Made by a program: the position numbers and the translations under genes
From: Paragonimus westermani
Lineage: Eukaryota > Platyhelminthes > Trematoda > Plagiorchiida > Troglotrematidae
Direction: 5' to 3'
Length of the DNA stretch: 64,000 bases
Assembly: GCA_008508345.1 (NCBI GenBank)
Contig: QNGE01000849.1
Coordinates: 99,044 to 163,043, forward strand
In this document: positions 9,018-22,784 of the stretch, one piece after another
How the letters are laid out: every line of letters starts with the position of its first letter
Position numbering within the stretch: the stretch's first letter is position 1
Notes under the pieces: model-generated
Told to the model about the DNA's origin: nothing
Databases searched by the model: none
Seen by the model: the letters and a program-made list of their open reading frames with translations, nothing else

Positions 9018-12000
9018 CTTTAAGAATCTATGAGCTTAAGTGGATGGGGCTTGAGTTCTGGATGGTCTATGCCTAAACTCAGACATCAAACATCGAGATA
9101 GGAGCACTTTGTAAGTTAGAGGCGTCGATACGACAGTAGACCTCTTATAACTTTCAGTGACACTGTCCACTCTGTGAACTGATTTGATGCCCGAGCCAAC
9201 AGGAATTAAGTTTTTAACATGAAGAACAGAAATAGGACACGCTATCAAGACACATGGATTGTGAAGCTTTCTAGGATTCGATTAGCCTCTACCGTTATCT
9301 GGTGGAGATAGTCAAGGGTAAAGCAGTTTCCTTTGTTTATCTGTTGATAACATCCACTTCAAAATTACTTCGGCCGATAAAAACACTTTCTTGATTTTAC
9401 GGCTAAGCTCCATGCCGATAATCAAAAACACGTGTCATTTCATTCGTGCACGTGTTCGTATACTGTGCTGTCCGACATTGGAAAACGTTTTCACAGGGTT
9501 CCCGGAAAACATGATCGTGTGCACGCGGTTCGGGATGTGATTGATCATGACAGGAATAAGTGAAGTGCGCACTCCACACTGACGATTACAATCACATTTA
9601 CTACGATGACAGTCAGTGTGCGTGGAAACGAATTTAACGACCTAAAATATATTAAAAGTTGATGGAGTACTAAAAGTCAAAGGTTTGGCAACTCAACCCA
9701 CTGGATTGCTAAAAATGCTGAGAACAACCATTTTGCGTCCACACTTGAGACTAAACACTGTTTGCCAAAGATGGCTGCACTAATCGGTACAAGATTGACA
9801 ACCACTGTGGGCGTCGCTCACCTGCGCCCTTCACTTGGCCAAATTCGGTGACAGTGTTATGTCAACATTGTGCTTTGCTAGAACGAGCTCTCCTATCTCA
9901 AGATTACTCACTCTCAACCATGGATGCAGTGGAATGAATTTGTAGTTGATTTGGTAGTCGGCCACTATCGGTAAACTATGTGAAAAACTTTTTGTACGTT
10001 TCAAACAGATCAGGTGGGATAACTGTTTCCGGCAGTTATTAAACTTTTTCAAACGAGACCAGTGAGTAATTACAGTTGTGCACTGACAATGAAGTTAAGG
10101 AGTTCAACTGAGAAAGTAATGGTGTCACTTATTGGCAATTATCTTAATGAGGCTGCTTTATGGCATTTCCGAGTGCACCACTGTAGTATAACAGTCACCG
10201 GTAATACACAATCAGAGGAACACAACTGCTCACCTCCTTATGATATTTTGTTTAATCTCTGTGACTAGTGTAACCAGGTACCATGCCGGTCGCCCCTCTT
10301 AATTATGATTCCTTCACATACACTTGTTTGTCCTAGGGACTATTCTGTTCCATGATATCCATCACCTTACGATTTATGTGTAAGCTTGTAGACATCTTTG
10401 ACACAATATCCGAAGTTTTTGCTCAAGCCATAGTCATGGTTTCTCACTTAGGTCTTCTAACTAATGTGTTCTACCTCTACGAGCAGTAGCCGACCACTGA
10501 ACAGATGATTCGTTCAAATGATTGTGCTGTTGTCCGTGTGTGAGCGATTACAGTAAGCTACGTGTTCCTCGCATGATGGGCTATTCAATACCATGCCGAA
10601 ATGCATGTCGGAGACGCACGGATGCAAGATAAATACTTCGGACAGTACACACTTCCGGATTTGACAATACAAACGAAACAACTGTCCACAGGAATAGGTC
10701 TCGGACATTTTCATAATGTCCGTCTACCGTGTTCTGTTAAGAGTTGGAGGACATTGCAATGAAACAGCCTGGCAGTGCAGTCTATCAAAGTTCAACCTGA
10801 GATCACTAAGTGTTTCTAAAGTTTGTCTGCGAGAACCTGTTTGGTTCATCGTGGTATTTTGGTGCCTACCAAAATGACCATCACCAGTAAACATGAAGGT
10901 CAGTAATGTTGACGTTCTGGGGGGATGACTATTTCGGCCAATATTATTTACCAGTATGACCACCTGAATGTTGTGCGTCAGTTAATTATTACCTTGTGCC
11001 TACACGTAAGTTGATCTTACAGTGGCCTTGATTACTATACTCTTCACATTCATCTGTCACTTATCCGTGAGGGCATTTGCATCTTCAGATTAAATCCTAC
11101 CGGGGACTTAGCAAGTTCATACATCAAACTCACGCACATGGTTTCGGTAATGATACCTATATTCGTTCGAGTGCAGAATCATCACTTCTTTCCGATCTCT
11201 CGTTTTCTTTTGGCTTCCCATTTCTTCCTTCTGTCTTAAAGCACTAAGTACTTGAGTTCCTGGTTTTGATGCAACCGGTTATGTGCATAATTAATCTTCC
11301 GTTTCTAACGAGGCAATTAACCTTTCATTTCTCTATCAAGCGCAAGTACCCTCAGTTGAGTTGAGGAGGCATTACATAAACCTGTGATTACCACACCGGA
11401 AATCTCTACAGTGAGTAATCTTTCTGCTTTTTCAAAGACTGGAGATTCACGTTTTCTGGAGTGTATCCGAACGATTAACACACCTAAGATATGCAAATGT
11501 GAAACCATCTAACTAATACAATCAGTCAGATCAACTTAAACGATGAGTAGCAAAAGATTTTCGAGATCATCTGATGGTCTACCACTCTAGAGGTGTAGAC
11601 ACGGGGTCGGAACAGAATTGATGAACAATCATGATCCGGCACATGTGTATCATGTCTGTTCCCCTACTCTCAGAAAATCAAGCACCTCTTTGGTAAAGGT
11701 ATAATCAAAGGGCCACGAACTGATTGAATTCCTTCTGGTTTGACTGAAATGTTAACAAAGTGAACAGATTTGAAGTAGATTAGTGCAGACATGTTCCAAT
11801 GTATGTCACAAACTGCTTTGGCAGTCTGTTCACAGGTAAATTGAGTGATTTTTGTGCTCCGTACGCGCTCTATTGAGTTTCGGCCGTTCTCTATAAAGTG
11901 GTCACCTCTGCGGACTACTTGTGGAATGTTGGATACCCGACAGTTATGAAATTCAGTCTCTATAAGCTTCTGAGTTCCACTGAAAAATGGCAAATCTGAA

Positions 12001-12250
12001 AAGGTTTCATTAAAATGGGATACCTGCCACACGCACTAATAAAGGCAGATGATGCGCATTTAAATTTTTCACCGTTGAGAAAATACATCTGTAAACATGT
12101 CATAACAGTTTAGAGTGAGATCATCTGTGAGAATCTGAACTATTCGTTACTACAATCTTACGGTCGCTTACCTAAGGCTAAGATGATATATGATCAGATG
12201 GGTATAGTTAGTTGATTTTCTGAGGTCATACAGTCAGTGGTTAGACCTTG
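9018..12250. other. No recognisable gene
   Basis: Short overlapping ORFs without recognisable domains, no tRNA-like heads and no notable repeats. Composition is that of the bulk intergenic DNA. Confidence 0.6.
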
Positions 12251-12254
12251 TGGT

Positions 12255-12560
12255 ATCATCGTTTATAAAGATGACTTATTTTCAATAACTGTCGGATACA
12301 ACACCAAACTGATTGCACACAGAGTGAATACTCTTCAGACTAATTTGAACAGGTGGTCAACAGAACCGCGTGTATTCAGCTGAGTCTTTTGTACGGCACA
12401 GTGTCTTGGTTGGAGTTCGATCGAGTCCGAGCGATTGAATGCACGATTCGTTTAGATTTTGTTCTTCGATATATGGTAAACCATTTTCGAGGTAAAAGCG
12501 AATACAGTCTAACTACAAACAGTCCTTTAATCATCAAGTTTTTCTGACCACTAAGAACGA
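12255..12560 (+). pseudogene. Decayed non-LTR reverse transcriptase fragment (CR1/Jockey-like)
   Basis: A plus-strand frame from 12255 reads IIVYKDDLFSI, equivalent to the RT catalytic box (usual YADD; here YKDD). About 20 residues later comes LQTNLNRWSTEP, equivalent to the conserved 'LQ-DLN-L--W' segment after the box in CR1/Jockey-type enzymes. Further down, after frameshifts, SEYSLTTNSPL fits the following region. Stops and frameshifts make it non-functional. It is an isolated scrap with no identifiable ends. Confidence 0.5.
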
Positions 12561-13094
12561 TCGCAACATATTCACAACATTTTTGGTACGTTTCACTGCG
12601 ATGAAATTGTATGGGGTTCGGTATACCGTGGTGGTCCCTTCCAATAACACAATCCCCACAGACAACAACGTGTTCCCTCGTTGGAGATGTTTCTTCATAG
12701 AGAATTGTTTTTATCAATAGAGTTCGATTCACGTGAGTGCGATGCATTCAGTGAGATAACAAAAACTTTCTGAGAACCTGGAACGTATGCATGCTTACGA
12801 CTAATAACAAGTCTCATCAAAATTCTGTCAAAATCCTTGATCGTTATAAACACACCAAGGGGAAGCGTACTAGCACGTGATCCCGACCTTCCGATTGTCT
12901 TGCTCATCACATAAGCGTCATGTAAAGAAGATTGGTCACGTGTTGACGTAAACAACAACGATATGTGCAAGCGGCTCGGACGAAAAGTTCGAAATTTTCC
13001 AACAATACTGTTGGCGTTTAGTCGTCCAGTTCTTTCTCACCGTACGATGACGTGGTTATAAAAGGGCTGGGGTGTTATCCGGCTCTCCCTGTCT

Positions 13095-13170
13095 GTACGA
13101 GATTCGAACCAAGGCATCTTCGACTTGTAGAGCAACATTATGACCGCTGTGTTGCCTGGTGCGGTGGAGA
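13095..13170 (-). repeat. tRNA-like SINE scrap
   Basis: On the minus strand a B-box-like GGTTCGAATCTCG lies about 35 bases downstream of a degenerate A-box region (CAGGCAACACAGCGGTCA). No cloverleaf closes. It is likely a decayed tRNA-derived SINE head. Confidence 0.4.
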
Positions 13171-13309
13171 AGTTAGAAATGTCGTATAAAGAAGACCACA
13201 TTAATACCGCTTAGTTAGTTATTTTATGGAGCTCTAAAAAGGATTTCCAGCTTGGTTTGATTCTTCCTATTCTCTGATTACCAATGGTCCTTAGTTCATA
13301 TTACAGCGT

Positions 13310-13385
13310 TGTCACATCACTGGGGCTTCACTGCGTGGGTTCGTATCCGATCCCCGTCGCCAACTGTTGAATGCGCCCCGCTAGG
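13310..13385 (+). repeat. tRNA-like SINE scrap
   Basis: B-box-like GTGGGTTCGTATCCG on the plus strand with a weak upstream A-box region (ATCACTGGGGCTTCACTG). Too diverged to assign to family A or B. Confidence 0.35.
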
Positions 13386-16203
13386 ATAAGCAACACACGA
13401 GTTGGTAAGCCACCATGTGCAAACTGTATTGATTCGTTCAAGGTGGTAACTACTTGTACACTTGATTAGCTAGGTTGTTGTGTGGCTTATCTGGCGTAAG
13501 TTAGGACGCGTGATTGTGTGGGCTTGTAAGCACAAGACCGTCCGTCTGATTCCGATCCAACACAATTGGAAGCTTTTAGAATTTACGATGAAATCCCTGA
13601 TATTCTGTGCTTTCTTTGAGTTTATGACATTTACGAATCCACTGTATTATGCACTGTGTTATGCATCATCGACCAACGTCACCCCTGGGGCAGTATGGCA
13701 ATAAGACTGGCCGTTTTGATTTGGTCGGATAGCCCTCAGTATATATCTGGGGTTTGTAAACCCTCGCAAAAATATGCTGGATCGATCAGGAAATAGAAGT
13801 AATTTTGGCAGAATTCGAAATTTCCGCGTTGAAACAAAGAAAACAGTGAACTTTAGTTCGGGGAATAACGCGACCATACTCGCTAGTTGCTCCAAAAGTT
13901 AAATAAAAAAACGATTACAAAAAGTCAATTTATACCCCTCCAAAAAATGTGCAACATAGTGAACAATGCAGGGTATTTGCCTGGTCCATGGCGGCCTAAA
14001 AAAACATTTCCGAATCAGGAGACTGAATGACATTTGCTAAAACATAGTGACCAAGGTCGTTAAACCACCGATAGCCATGACGGGGTAAAAGTCGATCAGG
14101 TGTAAAAAACAGCGAAGGTTGATTAGATTGTCCTAGGAATTCTCTTTCATCCTGATTAAACAAGGAAGCGGTTTGGGGTGAGAAAATTGGAGTTCCTTAA
14201 CACTGAGACAAAGCCGGGTCACATTTGACAAAGTCGTGCCGCGCGCTGTAGCTGGACCATTGCTCTTATGACAACTTCATTCTCATTTATTAAAGGTTAC
14301 CAATGAGAAGCATTTTTCACACTGAGTTAGCTCACAGTGGTGCAGTTCAGGAAGCTTCCCTGTGGTCAGTGCTTAGGGAAGTTAGTTTTCGGCCTACAAA
14401 GTAATTACATCATTTCAGTTCACTGGAGATGGACCCACAAAAACCCTCGAAAAGTGTTTCGAATATGGTCCTGCAAGATGTATTTCTCCAAAAGAGGTAA
14501 TTAGCACAAAACTGTAGTATCTCGCACCTCGTCGCTTTGTGTGACGATGGTGGACTGAGGCAGTCTCCTGATTGGGGAACGTTCAACCAGTCAGAGCTAT
14601 CCCACAAACCGCTGTCGATCGACGTCAGCCAACTCAAACAGCGGGCAGCTGCTACATCAAATTTGTTTGCAGCACAGGTTGCTTAAAAAAGTTGTGCGCG
14701 TTTCGGATGTAACCAGGCAAACTGCTTACGTCGCATTCGTGGTACGTAGTTACGACAGGGCTAGTCAAAAGTCAACATGTTTGATTCCGTATAGAAACCA
14801 CAGTTTTTCGAATAAAACGAGATTGTTTAATGTCGCTCAAACCATAGTTCTTCCGGCTTACTCGATACTGTAGCCACGTATGCGACACTTGATACCGCTA
14901 TTTCCTTGTGGTTGAGCACCGCATTGGACTTCCCGATGCCATCTTTTGCTCTATCATGGTTTTCAAAACAGTCACCAGCGACGGTTATCTTTAACATCTT
15001 GTAGGGTTGAGATGTGTTCATACCAGACCGGATGAATTGTCTCAACCAGAGTTTGTACGTAGCTCACCAACCCGTTGTTGTGAGAGATTTATAACCCTTA
15101 AAATACACTTTGCTTTGTTAGTCAAATGCAACAGCATACAACCAGCTACACAAACTGTCATATTCCGTCTGTTTATATACTTTCTATGCGAACAGTTGTT
15201 CACGGTCATAAAAGCATACCCCAACCCGTACGGTTATGAGCGTTTTATTGCTACCCATGGAACCAGGTTGACGCGCTCCCTGCTGGATAGGATTCAATTG
15301 GGTCACGTGGCGGTGTTCACGTGACCTCGAAATTTTATGACTGTTTTTATTCGCGACGGTGGTACACGCCGTCCGGGCTAGGAAAACAGTTTTGCGTTTG
15401 TGTGCATTCAGACAGAACATAAAACCACCTTGGTTTTGAATGACGTTGCCCCTGATTCCCAAGGAAATCAGACATTGAACGGTCTTCATAAATGAGCAAC
15501 AACACTTCTCCAGACAATGTGAGAGTCTTTTGATCAGTTTTGCTCTTGTTAAGTGGATAGCATGCGTGAATTCCTCCCAATGCCATCGTGTTTATTTCAT
15601 ACGTCGATCTAGAAACTCGGTTACCTGTCAACTGAGGTAATGGTTTATTGGGGCTAAACATCCTTTTTCAATTTGAACTTTTAACACGGTTAGAATTACA
15701 TTAGTAATCCCTTATCGAGTTGAAATATAAGAGTGAGATAAGTCTTGCGTTTGTTAGTTAGTTACCAAGTTTTAGTTGACCCCTTCCATCTCTATGTTAT
15801 TCATCGAAAAATGCTCCTTCCACACCAAAGCTTTACAAATAACAACTACATGTGCCGTTGTCCTGCCTTTTCTGCATAGGTTTACTTTGATCGCAAAAGT
15901 ACTTTGCCCCAAATGTGTACATTTGTTTGGTGTTGGTACACGTTTCTTTCGGCTTAATGAAGAAAGCTTGATTTTGGGGTAAAATAAAACATTTAACTAA
16001 CCTGCTGAGACAAGGGTAGCGGCGTCAACTAAGTCTTTTGAACAGATGGGCCAGCCCTATCAGCCGTCGCACACGTTAGATGGCACCCACGATTAATACG
16101 TCTTCCACTTCGCAGAATACACGTGCCTTCGCTATCCACTTGAATTCTCTTCTGATAACTCTATCGAAGCAGGCGAATCTATCCAAAAACTAAAGTTTTC
16201 AAC

Positions 16204-16520
16204 CTACAACAATAAAGAAATGGTCAACAACATGTCGCGTAGCAGAAATTTGCATTTGGAATGAGTAACTTCTAACCAGTACAGACTGGCCATATCAGTT
16301 AAGGTGCTCAGCATCATCGGCTTATTGTTTACAGATGTACTGTGGGAGAGAGCGTCACGCTCATGCTCGATATTAGTCGGTTTATTATGTAGTTTGAATT
16401 TCACTCTTGGATTAACCGAATCTATGGACGACTGTCCGAAGTTGTCAAGTATGACAGCGTTGAAAAAGATGGTCAGATACGGGCCCACTAGTATTTGTAT
16501 TGTACTCAGAACATGTATAG
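16204..16520 (-). pseudogene. Decayed CR1/Jockey-like reverse transcriptase fragment
   Basis: A minus-strand frame contains GPYLTIFFNAVI (compare the conserved GPLLF-I--ND segment). Some 25 residues later comes KLHNKPTNIEHERDALSHS, which fits the region after the catalytic box (I--E-DRDALQ-DL). It ends with WLEVTHSKCKFLL, fitting the W-L--N--KC motif. The catalytic YADD itself is lost. It lies just outside the left edge of the tandem duplication. Similarity was judged by eye only. Confidence 0.48.
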
Positions 16521-18714
16521 GAAATTTTGGGAAATCTATAGGAATCTCAGCAGACGTGCAAAATCATGTTCAAAACCCTACAAACATGGGTTGGACCTTG
16601 AAATACCGACAATACCGCGTCCATCACACTATTCTTCTCTTACCTGTTTCTCTTAGACAACAAAAGACCTACCGAGTTTAGCCAGTGAACCACTCCCCAT
16701 AGGAGAGCGGTACTGAGTTGCTTTCGTAAAAAAAATGAAGGTACGTTGCTCTTGTCGCACACTGCATTTAGTTGATAGTGTAACATGCAGGCCGGACGTT
16801 CTGAATTCTATTATCCATTACACACGTAAACCAAGTTTGTAAAATGCAAAGACACCGGGGGACAGCATTCTTCCGAAGTAATGGCTCCACTGGTAATCTT
16901 GCAAAAGAAGACAACAGAAACAAGTATGAGCCAAAGTCCCAGTAAGACATGCACCAAGAACACGGCAGAGCGCTGCGTTTCAATAGTGATAAATTCAGGA
17001 TGTTTGCACTTGACTGCACAGCGCAAAATTGTGCAAATATCGAAACAGAGTGAGTTGTAAGTGAGCGGATTTCGGAAAATCTGAGCTCTGATTGGATTCG
17101 AACGAGCAGCTGGAACAGCGTAACAAAAAGCAGCCACGAAGCTACAAAATCACGTGAGAGGTTCAGAAGCCTCATATGTTGTGTTCAATGGGGCACACAG
17201 TCAACCTAGCCCATTGTAATCTATCGAATGCTCCAAAAATGTGAGTGTCCAAGGTGAATTTCTCAAACAGGATAATGCCCAACAATTAAACTCGGCATAT
17301 AATCGGGTTCACTTTGTTTTTTGCCTCGAGTATCTTATTTTGATAATACACTGTTTGTTAATGTTTAGGCAGAAACACAGATACACACGTTCATCTGTAT
17401 ATTCCAGAATACATGCGAGCAACCTCAATGATTTACAGCGATTTTAGTACACAATTACGGCCGAACAACAACATGGACTAAATGGTTAGCACAGGATTTG
17501 TTCAAATGTCCTATTTACCCAAGAAGATGAACAGGTAAGCTTGACAACAGGGAGTAGTTGACACACACACACACATACGGTATATTTTAGTATGCATGGG
17601 TGTTAACAAGTTCGAAGTACTGACACGGGCTGGTTTGTTCGAACCACGTCCACAATCTGTCCTTGTTAAGGGCTATCCGGCAAAATGGTACAGAAAACAT
17701 ACTGATAAATTCTTCTTCCCGTTTTGTGTTATTCCCTGAGAATAAAGTAAACCGCCTCAGATCAACGTTTTGGTTAGGTTTAGTCTCAATCGGGAGTTAT
17801 ATCCGGCGGGGTGAAACAAATCTGTTGGCTAACATCTTAATACATTTACATTAGGTGTAACCATTGATGCGTAGTTAAATACTCAGGTGAAATCTTTTGA
17901 GGAACGCGCAAACTTAACCAGTTTTACGATAGCATACGTTTTTCAGCAGTGGCGACAAGCCTGACTTGATCTGAAAAGGTGGCGCTTTTTTGTCTTAGGT
18001 TTACGCAATTTCCGTGCGATTTATAACCATCAAGATTTCCGTCTCATTCAAGCATTCAGAGCGGATCTCTGAAAATTGAATAGGTATCACCTATTCGTTC
18101 GCATACGTGGTGGACACTAAATCACACCCGACTGCCACCCACGTGGTTCTATGGTTCAAACTGTCTTGAATTGAAGTACAATTGTATCCGATTTCCACTG
18201 GACTCCTGTCTGTTAGCCACTGATAAACGAAAATGTGAGCAATTCGAGTTCCATTTCATTTTTCCAATAATTCACATTTTACGCTGTGCTCAGATGCAAC
18301 CGGTTTTAGTTTGACTTGACCAGCCGCAGCCGATGGACAAGCGAATAGATCAGTTGTTCTTCCAATCTGAGATAACGTACTTAATAGAATTGTTGAAGTA
18401 TAGATGAGCAGCTGTGTTCGTGGTCTGACAGTTGCATTCCTAACTAATTTCGACGCTACAAGTTCCTATATTGTAATGGAAGGTAGCCTTTGGAAACAAA
18501 CATCTTTTCTTCTTGGTAAATAACGCAGTAAATCGTTTATATACGAGAAACTTAACAGATTTAACCTTCCAATCAATGGCTATTCATACATACTAAACGA
18601 ACAGACGATTTGATAACAAATAACCCATAATCGATCGTGACTACCTTATTTCTATCGATTTTTTCTACCAATGTTTTTCGAATAGTAGCCATGTACTCGT
18701 GTTACACTTTGGTT

Positions 18715-18840
18715 TAGCGCGTCAATAATGCATATCATTGTCGCGACCGGGATTTGTAGTCCGGTCACACTTTCATCAGGCAATCATGTTAACCACTATG
18801 CAACTGATTTCATATTAGATAGAACCGAAATATTATGGTT
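18715..18840 (-). mobile_element. Diverged family A SINE scrap (duplication copy 1)
   Basis: On the minus strand: the tRNA-like region with TGGTTAACATGATTGCC and a degenerate B box ACAAATCCCGG, then GATATGCATTATTGACGCG where intact members have the hammerhead. The ribozyme core is destroyed (no GAAA, stem II lost). An identical copy lies 3685 bases downstream. Confidence 0.7.
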
Positions 18841-19099
18841 GGCGGCATCCACCTCGGATTAGCGTGTCACATTGATCGGAACCAAAAAACGTCTGCGCAT
18901 AACCACATTCACAAGTGACTTGCACTACATCACATGTGGTTCCACTTACACACCACATTCAATGAAAACCCGAAGGACTAAGACCAGGAGGTGTGTGAGT
19001 GAGGCCTTTGTGTTCAGCTGGCCAATGCTGTTTAACCAATTGATGTGGTAGTGCGAAACTGAAACCCTTTTCTCTCGGGAACTAGACAGCGAGAGACTC

Positions 19100-20010
19100 C
19101 AATGGCAAGATCTGACAGTGTTAAGGTAGAGTACCGGATGGATGAGAGTCTGCTGAATGTCAGCTGTTTCGGCGCCCCATCCTGGTTACATGTCTCAACG
19201 GTGCGAATGCTTCCGTTCTCAGATGATAGCGCATTGTTGGCACACGGTGAAGAAGAACTACAATGCCTGACGACGGTCTTCATGCCCACGGTGTCCAAGC
19301 TTGAATTAGATATCAACACAGGTAAGATCTGTTCTTTCTTTCAGTCTTCTCTGGATGGAAGCGCTGTTTCTGCACGCGGATTTTTATTTCTTTGGCAGCA
19401 ACTTGTCGACTGATCTGTCTGTAGACCGCGAGTTAAGAGCTCGTGTGGTGAAGGCTAGTGTTGCTTTCGGACGATTTGAAAGACGTGTCTGGAAGAATCT
19501 TTGCCTGAAGCCGAGCACTAAGCTCTTCGTCTACCGTCCAACGGTGCTGTCCATACTGTTGTACGGCACTGAGACATGGACAGAATATCAGCGGAACGTG
19601 AGCCATCTGAGCCACTTCCACATGCAATGTCTTAGGTATTCCGTGGTTGGACACGCTTCCGAACACTCTGATACTGCGGCGAGCGGACATGATCGGGATG
19701 GAAGCCCTGCTGATGCTGATTGAGCTCCGTTGACTAGGTCACATTCGACGAATGGGCAATGATCGTATTCCACAGCAACTGCTTTAGGGGCAGGTGAAAT
19801 CACGTAAACAAAATCCTAGTATCCGAAAACTGATATATCAGGAAGTTATCCAGGTAGATCTTCCGCGTTATGTAATTGATTTTAGCTCTTAGGAGGGTTT
19901 AACGTTGAACTGTAATGACGTTACTATATGGCGTTGCGGTGTGTGCGGCCGAGAATACGCTGGCCGTTTTGGATTAGTAGTTCGCCAACGTGCTGATGGC
20001 GCATGGTCGG
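19100..20010 (+). pseudogene. RTE-like non-LTR retrotransposon, 3' part of reverse transcriptase (copy 1)
   Basis: Frame 19102-19413 reads VEYRMDESLLNVS then STVRMLPFSDDSALLAHGEEELQ, matching the RT catalytic region of endonuclease-RT elements often annotated as craniofacial-development-protein-2-like; the catalytic box FADD is changed to FSDD. After a frameshift, 19355-19723 gives KASVAFGRFERRVWKN and LSILLYGTETWTEYQ, the typical connection region. Another frameshift leads to ILRRADMIGMEALL and GHIRRMGNDRIPQQLL. A degenerate zinc-knuckle tail CGVCGREYAGRFGL closes it near 19946-20005. At least two frameshifts and in-frame stops make it dead. The 5' half is absent. Confidence 0.85.
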
Positions 20011-20020
20011 CGAACAGACG

Positions 20021-20608
20021 ACGAGTACGTTAGGCTCAGTTAGAGCATATCAGTAGATCCATTCTATATCTGTTAATGATTGCATCGGCCAACACCATGG
20101 TCGTATGACAACTAATCCGCTCCCTTTTTTTCAGAAACTTGGGTGTTTGCGGTCTTTTACCCATTCCTATCTTCAGCTTCGTTGGTGTGTTTTATGTTGA
20201 ATGGTTTGTCTGTTCTTCATGGAGTCCGATCTGAATTTCATTTTTCGCACTTATCTTCTCTAGATCACGCCAACATGCACTCCTTTAATAGAATGTTTAT
20301 ATTACATTTCACACTTCCTTCTTCTCAGTTTAGATCTTGTCATTGCAGTTTCTGTCTGTTTATTCTTCGAGAGATAGGGGTTCTCTTTTCGTGCTAGCCA
20401 ATCAATTGTTTAACCAGAATTGACCGGCTAGACACAAAGGTCTCACTCACACACCTACCGGTCTCATTCCTACAGGTTTACACTGAACAGTTGGTGTATG
20501 CGTGGAACCGCAAGTGGTTCGACGTAAACCTTTTTCCGATGATGGCTATGTGCAGGTGTCCCGTGGATTTGGTCACTGTGACAGGCTAATCCGATTCGGA
20601 TGCCGCCA
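20021..20608. other. No recognisable gene (downstream of RTE end, copy 1)
   Basis: The ORF at 20143-20397 (plus, 84 codons) is hydrophobic and serine/phenylalanine-rich but matches nothing recognised. It may be 3' non-coding sequence of the element or unrelated DNA. The same holds for its duplicate at 23706-24293. Confidence 0.5.
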
Positions 20609-22399
20609 AAATGAGCCAAAGTCCCAGTAAGACATGCACCAAGAACACGGCAGAGCGCTGCGTTTCAATAGTGATAAATTCAGGATGTTTGCACTTGACT
20701 GCACAGCGCAAAATTGTGCAAATATCGAAACAGAGTGAGTTGTAAGTGAGCGGATTTCGGAAAATCTGAGCTCTGATTGGATTCGAACGAGCAGCTGGAA
20801 CAGCGTAACAAAAAGCAGCCACGAAGCTACAAAATCACGTGAGAGGTTCAGAAGCCTCATATGTTGTGTTCAATGGGGCACACAGTCAACCTAGCCCATT
20901 GTAATCTATCGAATGCTCCAAAAATGTGAGTGTCCAAGGTGAATTTCTCAAACAGGATAATGCCCAACAATTAAACTCGGCATATAATCGGGTTCACTTT
21001 GTTTTTTGCCTCGAGTATCTTATTTTGATAATACACTGTTTGTTAATGTTTAGGCAGAAACACAGATACACACGTTCATCTGTATATTCCAGAATACATG
21101 CGAGCAACCTCAATGATTTACAGCGATTTTAGTACACAATTACGGCCGAACAACAACATGGACTAAATGGTTAGCACAGGATTTGTTCAAATGTCCTATT
21201 TACCCAAGAAGATGAACAGGTAAGCTTGACAACAGGGAGTAGTTGACACACACACACACATACGGTATATTTTAGTATGCATGGGTGTTAACAAGTTCGA
21301 AGTACTGACACGGGCTGGTTTGTTCGAACCACGTCCACAATCTGTCCTTGTTAAGGGCTATCCGGCAAAATGGTACAGAAAACATACTGATAAATTCTTC
21401 TTCCCGTTTTGTGTTATTCCCTGAGAATAAAGTAAACCGCCTCAGATCAACGTTTTGGTTAGGTTTAGTCTCAATCGGGAGTTATATCCGGCGGGGTGAA
21501 ACAAATCTGTTGGCTAACATCTTAATACATTTACATTAGGTGTAACCATTGATGCGTAGTTAAATACTCAGGTGAAATCTTTTGAGGAACGCGCAAACTT
21601 AACCAGTTTTACGATAGCATACGTTTTTCAGCAGTGGCGACAAGCCTGACTTGATCTGAAAAGGTGGCGCTTTTTTGTCTTAGGTTTACGCAATTTCCGT
21701 GCGATTTATAACCATCAAGATTTCCGTCTCATTCAAGCATTCAGAGCGGATCTCTGAAAATTGAATAGGTATCACCTATTCGTTCGCATACGTGGTGGAC
21801 ACTAAATCACACCCGACTGCCACCCACGTGGTTCTATGGTTCAAACTGTCTTGAATTGAAGTACAATTGTATCCGATTTCCACTGGACTCCTGTCTGTTA
21901 GCCACTGATAAACGAAAATGTGAGCAATTCGAGTTCCATTTCATTTTTCCAATAATTCACATTTTACGCTGTGCTCAGATGCAACCGGTTTTAGTTTGAC
22001 TTGACCAGCCGCAGCCGATGGACAAGCGAATAGATCAGTTGTTCTTCCAATCTGAGATAACGTACTTAATAGAATTGTTGAAGTATAGATGAGCAGCTGT
22101 GTTCGTGGTCTGACAGTTGCATTCCTAACTAATTTCGACGCTACAAGTTCCTATATTGTAATGGAAGGTAGCCTTTGGAAACAAACATCTTTTCTTCTTG
22201 GTAAATAACGCAGTAAATCGTTTATATACGAGAAACTTAACAGATTTAACCTTCCAATCAATGGCTATTCATACATACTAAACGAACAGACGATTTGATA
22301 ACAAATAACCCATAATCGATCGTGACTACCTTATTTCTATCGATTTTTTCTACCAATGTTTTTCGAATAGTAGCCATGTACTCGTGTTACACTTTGGTT

Positions 22400-22525
22400 T
22401 AGCGCGTCAATAATGCATATCATTGTCGCGACCGGGATTTGTAGTCCGGTCACACTTTCATCAGGCAATCATGTTAACCACTATGCAACTGATTTCATAT
22501 TAGATAGAACCGAAATATTATGGTT
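22400..22525 (-). mobile_element. Diverged family A SINE scrap (duplication copy 2)
   Basis: Duplicate of the scrap at 18715-18840, with the same loss of the hammerhead core. Confidence 0.7.
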
Positions 22526-22784
22526 GGCGGCATCCACCTCGGATTAGCGTGTCACATTGATCGGAACCAAAAAACGTCTGCGCATAACCACATTCACAAG
22601 TGACTTGCACTACATCACATGTGGTTCCACTTACACACCACATTCAATGAAAACCCGAAGGACTAAGACCAGGAGGTGTGTGAGTGAGGCCTTTGTGTTC
22701 AGCTGGCCAATGCTGTTTAACCAATTGATGTGGTAGTGCGAAACTGAAACCCTTTTCTCTCGGGAACTAGACAGCGAGAGACTC

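Larger units (their letters stand above)
12561..16203. other. No recognisable gene apart from tRNA-like scraps
   Basis: The stretch holds unassigned ORFs on both strands (for example 15007-15324 plus and 15347-15661 minus) with no domain I can name. Two tRNA-like segments at 13.1 and 13.3 kb are listed separately. Confidence 0.55.
16926..20609. repeat. Tandem duplication, copy 1 (3684-bp unit)
   Basis: This segment recurs at 20611-24294 at a constant offset of 3685. Every ORF compared has the same length and the same protein in both copies, and all stretches compared by eye are identical. The copies are separated by a single base (A20610) matching neither flank. Similarity stops abruptly at both ends (T16925 versus A20610; A20610 versus C24295). 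The unit holds a short AC run (17561-17575), a diverged family A SINE (minus, about 18715-18840) and the 3' end of an RTE-like element. It is either a very recent duplication or an assembly artefact. Confidence 0.95.

Noticed and set aside
19321..19343. GTAAGA...TTTCAG segment resembling a tiny intron
   Set aside because: The surrounding reading frame continues through it with RT-like residues, so it is coding sequence of the dead retroelement.
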